Shown: in pieces, positions 1 to 5,785 of the stretch | Position numbering within the stretch: the stretch's first letter is position 1 | How the letters are laid out: the number at the start of each line of letters is the position of its first letter | NCBI GenBank assembly: GCA_036654795.1 | Contig: JAVVRI010000112.1 | Location: 1-9,977 of the forward strand | Length of the DNA: 9,977 nucleotides | Direction: 5' to 3' | Source of the DNA: JAVVRI01 sp036654795 | GTDB lineage: Bacteria; Bacteroidota; Bacteroidia; Bacteroidales; Tannerellaceae | Position numbers and translations under genes: made by a program | The notes under the pieces: model-generated | Databases searched by the model: none | Told to the model about the DNA's origin: nothing | The model's input: only the letters and a program-made list of their open reading frames with translations

Positions 1-38
1 GTTCCGCAAACAACGTATAAAAATGCTGCTTGCGGAAC
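1..38. repeat. Inverted repeat with 9-bp perfect arms
   Basis: GTTCCGCAA at 1-9 is the exact reverse complement of TTGCGGAAC at 30-38, with a 20-nt spacer. Pairing partly resumes inside the arms (three more matches across two mismatches). It begins exactly at the window edge, so the arms might be longer. It overlaps the presumed C-terminal codons of the upstream gene and has no T-run after it, so it is not a terminator. It may be chance coding symmetry or a protein or recombinase binding site. Confidence 0.4.
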
Positions 39-58
39 TGGGATTATCCTCCCTGTAA
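2..58 (+). CDS. 3' end of an upstream gene (partial, hypothetical)
   Basis: The second reading frame is open from the window edge and ends at a TAA at 56-58. It encodes a basic, helix-like tail FRKQRIKMLLAELGLSSL that reads like a protein C-terminus. An intrinsic terminator begins 25 nt after the stop, which supports a plus-strand gene ending here. Frame 1 and a minus-strand frame are also open over this short stretch, so the call is tentative. The family cannot be recognised from 18 residues. Confidence 0.35.
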   Translation, partial: FRKQRIKMLLAELGLSSL

Positions 59-83
59 GATGCTACGGACATTCAAAATCTAA

Positions 84-130
84 AGGTTGCCCTGATCATC
101 GATAACTAGTGCAACCTATTTTTTATTTCT
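84..130 (+). terminator. Probable intrinsic terminator of the upstream gene
   Basis: AGGTTGC at 84-90 pairs perfectly with GCAACCT at 111-117 across a 20-nt loop. It is followed by A and then six T (119-124) and a further T-rich stretch. The position, 25 nt after the stop codon at 58, fits a rho-independent terminator. The long loop and 7-bp stem make it moderate rather than strong. Confidence 0.55.
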
Positions 131-362
131 CTTATGCCTGCAAATATTAACTCGTATACTTTCATTTTGTTACTGCCCAATCGGCTTTTTCCTGCTTCTT
201 AGGATAGTTTCCGGGAGTGAACTATCAAAAAAATGTATTCTGATAACATATAACGTTAAATCGGCGTGGTGTCCTTTTATTATACGAAGGAAAGTGCTAA
301 TTTTATTGCCGAATTTTAAATCTAATTAGTAGACATATTGTAAATTACTTTACCACAAACAA
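131..362 (+). other. Non-coding leader upstream of the cytochrome operon
   Basis: This AT-rich stretch has no convincing ORF. It should contain the promoter of the operon beginning at 363, but no good match to the Bacteroidota pair TTTG (-33) and TAnnTTTG (-7) can be seen at proper spacing. A TTACTTTA at 345-352 resembles the -7 box used before the TonB receptor gene, but would leave a leader of only a few nucleotides. A hairpin lies at 203-226 and is listed separately. Confidence 0.5.
203..226. repeat. Small hairpin in the operon leader
   Basis: GATAGTT at 203-209 pairs perfectly with AACTATC at 220-226 around a 10-nt GC-containing loop. It is followed by seven A, not T, on the plus strand, and no T-run follows it on the minus strand, so it is not a terminator. 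It could be an operator or an RNA leader structure. Function unknown. Confidence 0.35.
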
Positions 363-1952
363 ATGAGCAACAACAGAAACTCCAACTACCACTCGTCTGG
401 TAAGAAAAGCGTTTTAAAAGGGAAAGCGTTCGTGCTTTTGCTTGGATTACTTTTTGGTGCCGGTATTATGATCGCGGCATACAATACTTCCGTCTATTTT
501 TCATCCGATGAATCCTGTATGATGTGCCACGTGCATCCGCATGTTGAGGATAGCTGGAAACTCTCCAAGCATGTCAATAATCGTAGCGGCGTAAAGACCC
601 ATTGCGTGGCCTGCCACCTACCGCCGCAAAGCGACACTTGGAATCATTATACCGCCAAAGCCAAACTAGGCATAACGGACGTGTGGTCTTATCTGACAAA
701 GGATAGTGCCGACTTTAACTGGGACAGTAAGTCAGAGCTGGAGCATGCTTCGAAATACATCCCCAACGCTTCCTGCAAGGAGTGCCATCAGAACATCTTC
801 CCCGAAGGTATAACAGACGACGGCGTGACGGCACATCTCTATTATGATGAAAATGAAAAGAAGCTGGACTTGCAATGCATCAGCTGTCACCTCGACGCCG
901 GCCATTATAATCCCAACTACGTACACTCCAAGATGGCGGGCATTCCCGGCATAAGTGGTTCGGGCGCTATGACGAACGACACCAGCCTCTTCTTTAAAGA
1001 CACGGTAAAGGTGACCGCCTTTCGTGATTTTACGGAGCAGATACCCGGCACACCGGTTGCTTTCAAGATGGTAGCCATTTCGGGCGGTAGCTTCAAGATG
1101 GGGAGTAGCAAAAAGGAATCGTTTCATCGGGAGGACGAAGCACCGGTTAGGAACGTGACCGTGAGTCCCTTCTTTATGGCCGAAGTAGAGGTGACGTGGG
1201 ATCAGTACTGGTCTTTCTATGGAAACACAATGAGCGAAGGACGCACTCCGCCCGAAAAAGTATATGCCAACAACAGCAATCCGATGGTGGATGCCATTTC
1301 CGGTCCAACGCCTCCGTTCGGATTCCCGGATCAGGGTTGGGGTGGGGGCGATCGTCCCGCCATCACGATGACGCACTATGCAGCCGAAACCTTCTGTCAA
1401 TGGCTGTCCAAAAAGACAGGAAAGAAATATCGCTTGCCTACCGAGGCGGAATGGGAATACGCTGCACGTGGCGGAATGGATACCCCTTACTTCTTTTCGG
1501 GAGACCCGAAAGACTTCTCCGATCGGGGCTTCTGGCGCAAGTTCTTCGACGCAAAGACGGACAGCATCAGTTCGTTTGTGATCTATGCAAAGAACAGCAA
1601 GAACAAGACGCAGGTTCCGACCGACGTACAGGCTAATCCGTTTGGGTTGAAGAATATGCTGGGTAACGTGATGGAGTATTGCGCGGATAAATATAACGCC
1701 GAGGCGTATGCTAAAAGTGGCGAAAGCGTAACCAATCCGTTGGTTACGGAGGGTACGGAATGGGTGGTACGCGGTGGAAATTACACTTCCGATGCAGCCG
1801 ACTTGCGCAGTGCCGCACGCGCCTCTACGCAGCACGATGCGTGGTTGAAGACTGACCCTCAGCAACCCAAAAGCATCTGGTGGTATTCTGACATCCGCGG
1901 AATCGGCTTCCGCGTTGTTTGCGAGCCGGACGCTTCGTTGGGAGCTAAATAG
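363..1952 (+). CDS. NapC/NrfH-type tetraheme cytochrome c fused to a SUMF1/FGE-like domain
   Basis: This 529-residue two-domain protein begins with a basic segment and one membrane anchor (about residues 21-40), followed by four CXXCH heme sites with cysteines at 52/55, 81/84, 138/141 and 172/175. Anchor, heme spacing and the segment around 95-110 resemble NrfH/NapC quinol dehydrogenases. K99 and D106 keep the 7-residue spacing of the Lys/Asp pair at the NrfH menaquinol site (comparison from memory). From about residue 235 to 521 there is a SUMF1/formylglycine-generating-enzyme fold: MVAISGGSFKMGS, RLPTEAEWEYAARGG, NPFGLKNMLGNVMEY, VVRGGNY and GIGFRVV. The catalytic cysteine pair of true FGE, which follows the RGG.Y motif, is absent (YTSDAADLRSAAR here), so sulfatase activation is unlikely. 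Both domains should face the periplasm. It is the first gene of a tight plus-strand run. Role inferred: electron exchange between the quinone pool and an envelope partner, probably the dehydrogenase encoded next. Confidence 0.9.
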   Translation: MSNNRNSNYHSSGKKSVLKGKAFVLLLGLLFGAGIMIAAYNTSVYFSSDESCMMCHVHPHVEDSWKLSKHVNNRSGVKTHCVACHLPPQSDTWNHYTAKAKLGITDVWSYLTKDSADFNWDSKSELEHASKYIPNASCKECHQNIFPEGITDDGVTAHLYYDENEKKLDLQCISCHLDAGHYNPNYVHSKMAGIPGISGSGAMTNDTSLFFKDTVKVTAFRDFTEQIPGTPVAFKMVAISGGSFKMGSSKKESFHREDEAPVRNVTVSPFFMAEVEVTWDQYWSFYGNTMSEGRTPPEKVYANNSNPMVDAISGPTPPFGFPDQGWGGGDRPAITMTHYAAETFCQWLSKKTGKKYRLPTEAEWEYAARGGMDTPYFFSGDPKDFSDRGFWRKFFDAKTDSISSFVIYAKNSKNKTQVPTDVQANPFGLKNMLGNVMEYCADKYNAEAYAKSGESVTNPLVTEGTEWVVRGGNYTSDAADLRSAARASTQHDAWLKTDPQQPKSIWWYSDIRGIGFRVVCEPDASLGAK

Positions 1953-2004
1953 GAAACAAAGATCCAATGTTTAAATATCTAATAAGACTTTAAAGGACTA
2001 TATC

Positions 2005-3387
2005 ATGAAAAAAGAAAACAGTATTAGTAGAAGATCATTTTTAAAGAGCTCTGCATTGGCAGGTGCTATGGGTGCCATTGGCACAGGCGGAGCAGCAAGT
2101 GTGTTTATCTCATGTGGAGGTGGCGAAAAGAAAAACGCCCTGACTCCGTTAAAGGAAGTAGGTACTTATTATATTCCCGAATTGCCGGATATGGCAACAG
2201 ACGGACAAGAGTTGAAGGCGGGTGTGATTGGTTGTGGCGGACGTGGTTCGGGCGCAGCCTTCAACTTCCTCAACGCAGCCAATGGGGTAACCATCGTGGC
2301 GTTAGGAGATACCTTTCAGGAGAAGGTGGACGGTCTGGCCGACAAACTGAAAGCAGAAAAGAACATCGACATTCCTGCCGACAAACGTTTTGTGGGTCTG
2401 GATGCCTACAAACAGGTTGTTGATAGCGGTGTGGACGTGGTTATTGTGGCTACTCCTCCGCTTTTCCGTCCGCTCCATTTCCAATATGCCACCGAAAAGG
2501 GCAAACACGCATTCCTTGAAAAACCGATCTGTGTGGATCCGGCTGGCTATCGTACGATTATGGCTAGTTCTAAGCAGGCTGCCGCCAAAGGTTTATGCGT
2601 AGTGACCGGTACGCAGCGCCACCATCAACGCAGCTATGTGGAGTCTTACAAAAAGATTATGGAAGGCACGATTGGCGAAATAACTGGAGGTACGGTTTAT
2701 TGGAATCAGAATATGCTTTGGTATCGTGACCGTCAGCCGGGCTGGAATGATTGCGAATATATGATCAAGGACTGGGTGAACTGGAAGTGGCTTTCAGGCG
2801 ACCATATCGTGGAGCAACACGTACATAACATCGATGTATTCACTTGGTTCAGCGGATTGAAACCGGCAAAGGCCGTCGGCTTCGGTTCTCGTCAACGCCG
2901 CGTAACGGGCGATCAGTATGATAACTTCAGCATCGACTTTACGATGGAAAACGGCGTTCACCTGCACAGTATGTCGCGCCAGATAGACGGTTGCGCCAAC
3001 AACGTAAGCGAATTTATACAGGGCACGAAGGGCTCATGGAGCAGCGACACGATGGAAATAAAGGATCTGGCCGGCAACGTAGTCTGGAAATATGACCGCG
3101 AAGCCGAAAAGACGAACTTCAAGCAGACCGACCCCTATACGTTGGAACATGTCAATTGGGTGAACTGCATTCGTAGCAAGAAGCCGATCGAACAAGCTTC
3201 CGAAACAGCTATCTCTAACATGGCAGCTATTATGGGACGCGAGTCGGCATACTCAGGAGAGGAAACGACATGGGAAACAATGACGGCTTCTCCGTTGGAT
3301 TATACGCCGGCGGATCTGAATCTGGGCAAGATGGATATGACTGCTTTCGTTGTTCCTGTTCCGGGCAAACCGCTTGAAAAGAAATAA
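2005..3387 (+). CDS. Tat-exported lipoprotein dehydrogenase, Gfo/Idh/MocA family
   Basis: This 460-residue protein starts with a twin-arginine signal (SRRSFLK, residues 8-14), a hydrophobic stretch and a lipobox ending at C37 (FISC). It should therefore be exported folded and lipid-anchored. A Rossmann domain follows, with the dinucleotide loop GVIGCGGRGSG at 73-83 and the family motif EKP at 172-174. The C-terminal substrate domain carries the segment GDHIVEQHVHNIDVF (265-279), whose H274 and D277 match the usual catalytic His/Asp region. The family oxidises or reduces sugar and sugar-derivative hydroxyls using NAD(P). Export by Tat suggests that the cofactor is carried bound, as in glucose-fructose oxidoreductase. 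The start is supported by AAAGGA at 1992-1997, 7 nt before the ATG. It lies 52 nt after the cytochrome gene and 14 nt before the epimerase-like gene. Substrate unknown; envelope 3-keto-glycoside chemistry is one possibility. Confidence 0.92.
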   Translation: MKKENSISRRSFLKSSALAGAMGAIGTGGAASVFISCGGGEKKNALTPLKEVGTYYIPELPDMATDGQELKAGVIGCGGRGSGAAFNFLNAANGVTIVALGDTFQEKVDGLADKLKAEKNIDIPADKRFVGLDAYKQVVDSGVDVVIVATPPLFRPLHFQYATEKGKHAFLEKPICVDPAGYRTIMASSKQAAAKGLCVVTGTQRHHQRSYVESYKKIMEGTIGEITGGTVYWNQNMLWYRDRQPGWNDCEYMIKDWVNWKWLSGDHIVEQHVHNIDVFTWFSGLKPAKAVGFGSRQRRVTGDQYDNFSIDFTMENGVHLHSMSRQIDGCANNVSEFIQGTKGSWSSDTMEIKDLAGNVVWKYDREAEKTNFKQTDPYTLEHVNWVNCIRSKKPIEQASETAISNMAAIMGRESAYSGEETTWETMTASPLDYTPADLNLGKMDMTAFVVPVPGKPLEKK

Positions 3388-3401
3388 ATAAAACGAACAA
3401 T

Positions 3402-4349
3402 ATGACACTAAGCAGAAGAAACTTTTTAAGAACAACGCTCTCCGGTGCCGCCCTAGCGGTAGGTGGCAGCATGGCTGTCTCCTGTGCTGGCAAGCAGGCC
3501 GATCAGGGCGAATGTCCGAAGGGCGAAGCGGGCTGTCCGGCAAGCGGGCAGGCAGTGGAGCTGAAGATCTCTTTTCAGGAAGGCACCGCTCCGGGCGAGA
3601 ACCTTGGTCAGAAGCTGGACTATATGGAAAAGCTGGGCGTAGTAGGCTTTGAGCCGGGAGGCGTTGGACTGGCAGGACGCGTTAACGAGATCAATGATGC
3701 GCTGAAAGGGCGCAATGTCAAGGTGAGTGCTGTCTGTGCCGGCTTCAAGGGCTTTATCCTTTCCGAAAAGCCGGAAGTGCGCAAGGAGTGTATGGATACG
3801 ATGAAGGAGATTATCGCTGCGGCAGGTCAGATCGGTTCGACGGGTGTTATCATCGTACCGGCCTTTAATGGTCAGGTGCCGGTATTGCCGCATACGATGG
3901 AGACGCGAGACTTCCTTTGCGAACAATTTAAGGAGTTGGGCGACTTTGCTGTTCAAAACGGCACAACCGTTATCTTCGAACCGCTCAACCGTCAGGAGTG
4001 TTTCTACCTGCGTCAGGTGGCCGATGCGGCTTCTATTTGTCGGGACATCAACAGCCCGGGGGTACGTTGTATGGGTGACTTTTGGCACATGACCTTGGAG
4101 GAGACTTCGGACATGGGCGCCTTTCTTTCGGCCGGCGAATACCTGCAACATGTCCACATAGCCAGTCGCAAGCGTCGTAGTATGCCGGGCGAAGATGGTC
4201 AGGCGGACAATTACGTCAATGGTTTTAAAGGTTTGAAACTGATTGGTTATAATAAATACGTCAGCTTCGAATGTGGTTGTCAGGGGGATCGGGAAGTCGT
4301 TCTGCCTGCTGCCGTCAAGTTGATGCGTGAACAATGGGAAAAAGCTTAA
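3402..4349 (+). CDS. Tat-exported lipoprotein TIM-barrel sugar epimerase/isomerase (AP endonuclease 2 family)
   Basis: This 315-residue protein has a twin-arginine motif (SRRNFLR, residues 4-10), a hydrophobic segment and a lipobox ending at C28 (AVSC), then a linker with two more cysteines (38, 45). The rest is a xylose-isomerase-like TIM barrel. Candidate metal ligands are E193 (FEPLN), D226 (GDFWH), H252 (HVHIAS) and E290 (SFECG). Their spacings of 33, 26 and 38 residues closely follow D-tagatose 3-epimerase (recalled ligands E152, D185, H211, E246). The recalled substrate-contact residues of that enzyme also have counterparts in E199, H229 and R258. The predicted activity is therefore metal-dependent epimerisation or isomerisation of a keto-sugar, or a related lyase or hydratase step on a 3-keto sugar. 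It is encoded 14 nt after the dehydrogenase gene and 3 nt before the next gene, so co-expression is likely. The exact substrate cannot be told. Confidence 0.9.
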   Translation: MTLSRRNFLRTTLSGAALAVGGSMAVSCAGKQADQGECPKGEAGCPASGQAVELKISFQEGTAPGENLGQKLDYMEKLGVVGFEPGGVGLAGRVNEINDALKGRNVKVSAVCAGFKGFILSEKPEVRKECMDTMKEIIAAAGQIGSTGVIIVPAFNGQVPVLPHTMETRDFLCEQFKELGDFAVQNGTTVIFEPLNRQECFYLRQVADAASICRDINSPGVRCMGDFWHMTLEETSDMGAFLSAGEYLQHVHIASRKRRSMPGEDGQADNYVNGFKGLKLIGYNKYVSFECGCQGDREVVLPAAVKLMREQWEKA

Positions 4350-4352
4350 GCT

Positions 4353-5063
4353 ATGCCATTAGTCTATCCTAATATGCAGTTGAGCGAGGTGGTGGAAGAG
4401 CACCCCTCGCTCATACCTGTGCTCAATCGGTTTGGTATCCGTTTGGGGCTGGGCGACAAGTCTGTGAATACGCTTTGCGAGGAGCACGGGCTGGATGCGA
4501 ACTTTCTGTTGGTTGTCATCAACACCTTCCTCAATGAAGAATACTTCCCGGAGAAGAAGTTGCAGACTTTCCACACGTCGCAGATCATCGACTATCTGAC
4601 GAAGACGAACCATTATTACCAACACTCCCAATTGCCCAATATCGAGCGCCATCTGACCTCTTTTATCTCCATGAGCGTGCCGGGTAATACTACGCTCGGC
4701 CTGATTGGTAAGTTTTTTGCCTCTTTCAAGGAGGAGCTGACCGCGCGTATTTTGCATGATGAGCAGACGTGGTTTCCTTATTGCCTGACGTTAAGCGAGA
4801 AGCTGAGCGAAACCTCTACGGTAAACCGGAAAGAGGTGCTCCAACTAGCCTCTTCCGAACGAACGGAAGACAGCATCGAAGCACTATTGGCCGACTTGAA
4901 AAGCATCATGGTCAAACATCTCTCCGGAGCGTATAATGAGAATCTATGTTATGCCGTCATCTTTGCTATCAGCAGCCTTGAGAAAGACATCAAGCAGCAT
5001 AATCGGATTCGCTACCGGATACTTACACCAATGGTTGCCGCCATGGAGGCACTTAGTAAATAA
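4353..5063 (+). CDS. RIC/YtfE-like hemerythrin-fold protein with altered iron ligands
   Basis: This 236-residue soluble protein has the layout of di-iron RIC (repair of iron centres, ScdA/YtfE) proteins. Residues 8-60 are an ScdA_N-like domain (PVLNRFGIRLGLGDKSV) in which the usual Cys-Cys of the family (CCGGG-like) is replaced by LGLGD. A hemerythrin-like helical bundle follows. H87 (TNHYYQHSQLP), H189 (MVKHL) and H216 (KQHNRIRYRILTP) align with known ligand positions. The His of the HMxxEEQ motif seems to be R132 (RILHDEQTWFP), and the Glu of the last HxHLENN motif seems to be R220. So at least two of six ligands look lost, unless H91 or H135 compensates. The gene starts 3 nt after its predecessor, suggesting translational coupling, and is followed 15 nt later by a LuxR-type regulator. 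It may be a redox or NO sensor or regulatory partner rather than a repair enzyme. The alignment was done by eye. Confidence 0.75.
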   Translation: MPLVYPNMQLSEVVEEHPSLIPVLNRFGIRLGLGDKSVNTLCEEHGLDANFLLVVINTFLNEEYFPEKKLQTFHTSQIIDYLTKTNHYYQHSQLPNIERHLTSFISMSVPGNTTLGLIGKFFASFKEELTARILHDEQTWFPYCLTLSEKLSETSTVNRKEVLQLASSERTEDSIEALLADLKSIMVKHLSGAYNENLCYAVIFAISSLEKDIKQHNRIRYRILTPMVAAMEALSK

Positions 5064-5078
5064 TCCGCGCCCCAATTT

Positions 5079-5660
5079 ATGCATTCAAACAAACACATCG
5101 CACTGATCTTAGCGGATACCCTGCAAAGCACCGGGCTGCAATGCCTGCTAACTGATTATTTCTCGCCGGTCGAAGTATCTACCTTTGCCACATTTGCCCT
5201 CTTTGTTGCTGCAAGTGGAGATAGCTATGACTATTATTTCACGCAACCGGACACCTTTTTGCTTAATGCCGACTTCTTCCTTCCGCGGCGGGGGAAAACG
5301 GTTGTGCTGATCAATGAGGCGGAGGAGGGGATTCCCCAGTCTACGACAAATCGCCTCAGCATTCGTGCTTCCAAGGAAACCATCCTCGAACAGTTGCAGC
5401 AACTCTTTGCCTCCGACAACGCCGCCCCTCTTTCCGGTGAAGGTAGCAAAGGGCTCTCCGCCCGCGAAATAGATGTGCTCCAACTCATCGTTAAGGGCAT
5501 TACCAATAAGGAGATTGCCGACAAGCTGAGCATCAGTCTCAACACCGTCCTGACCCACCGAAAGAACATCACCTCCAAGCTTGGCATCAAAACCGTCTCC
5601 GGCCTTACCTTCTATGCCATCATGAACGGCTTCGCCTCATCAGACGACCTTGAGCTGTAG
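5079..5660 (+). CDS. LuxR/FixJ-type transcriptional regulator with degenerate receiver domain
   Basis: This 193-residue protein has a clear C-terminal LuxR-type helix-turn-helix (about 125-187: LSAREIDVLQLIVKG, TNKEIADKLSISLNTVLTH, RKNITSKLGI). The N-terminal 110 residues have the size and strand pattern of a receiver domain. One acidic residue remains (D13), and K99 lies where the conserved lysine is expected. The phosphoacceptor position appears to be N63 (TFLLNADFF) instead of Asp, so classical phosphorylation is doubtful. No histidine kinase is encoded in the window. As the last gene of the tight run it is likely co-transcribed with the RIC-like gene, which could act as its sensory partner (inference). 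Its probable target is the promoter of the next gene, where a 20-bp palindrome begins 44 nt after its stop codon. Confidence 0.88.
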   Translation: MHSNKHIALILADTLQSTGLQCLLTDYFSPVEVSTFATFALFVAASGDSYDYYFTQPDTFLLNADFFLPRRGKTVVLINEAEEGIPQSTTNRLSIRASKETILEQLQQLFASDNAAPLSGEGSKGLSAREIDVLQLIVKGITNKEIADKLSISLNTVLTHRKNITSKLGIKTVSGLTFYAIMNGFASSDDLEL

Positions 5661-5685
5661 AGGCAATTTATTTAGAGGCAATTTA
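5658..5685 (+). repeat. Short tandem direct repeat after the regulator gene
   Basis: TAGAGGCAATTTA occurs at 5658-5670, including the stop codon of the regulator gene, and again at 5673-5685, a period of 15 nt. It looks like a small slippage duplication in the intergenic region. No function can be assigned. Confidence 0.6.
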
Positions 5686-5703
5686 GGATGGGATGCCTTT
5701 AAA

Positions 5704-5723
5704 AATCACTACATGTAGTGATT
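5704..5723. promoter_or_regulatory. Perfect 20-bp palindrome, candidate LuxR-type operator
   Basis: AATCACTACATGTAGTGATT is identical to its own reverse complement over all 20 bases. The size and symmetry fit a dimeric LuxR-type helix-turn-helix protein, and the gene just upstream encodes one. Its right end overlaps the place where the -33 element of the receptor promoter should be, so binding could either activate or block transcription. No second copy was seen elsewhere in the window. Confidence 0.6.
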
Positions 5724-5752
5724 GCCGGTATACAATCTTTGATGTTACTTTG
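5721..5752 (+). promoter_or_regulatory. Putative promoter of the TonB receptor gene
   Basis: TTACTTTG at 5745-5752 matches the Bacteroidota -7 consensus TAnnTTTG except at the second base. ATTG at 5721-5724 lies 20 bp upstream, the usual spacing for the -33 TTTG element. Transcription would begin near 5759, giving a leader of about 27 nt before the ATG at 5786. Confidence 0.5.
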
Positions 5753-5785
5753 CATATAGAAATAACGAACAAAAAAGATAAGACG

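Noticed and set aside
203..226. Hairpin considered as a terminator or riboswitch
   Set aside because: It has no T-run on either strand and is too small and simple for any riboswitch class I know. It is kept only as a hairpin.
345..352. TTACTTTA as the -7 promoter box of the cytochrome operon
   Set aside because: It resembles the receptor's -7 box but lacks a -33 TTTG at 19-21 bp and would leave only a few bases of leader before the ATG at 363.
732..1967. Long minus-strand ORF (411 codons) opposite the cytochrome-SUMF gene
   Set aside because: It is the mirror of a clearly coding plus-strand gene with four heme motifs and a SUMF1 fold. Its translation is rich in Arg, His and Cys with no recognisable domain.
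3453..4334. Minus-strand ORF of 293 codons opposite the epimerase-like gene
   Set aside because: It is a shadow frame of a gene with Tat signal, lipobox and metal-site motifs. The translation shows no domain, and the region has no promoter of its own.
5693..5785. Upstream in-frame ATG that would add 31 residues to the TonB receptor
   Set aside because: These codons cover the 20-bp palindrome and the -7 box, and would put a non-signal sequence before a good signal peptide. The ATG at 5786 is preferred.
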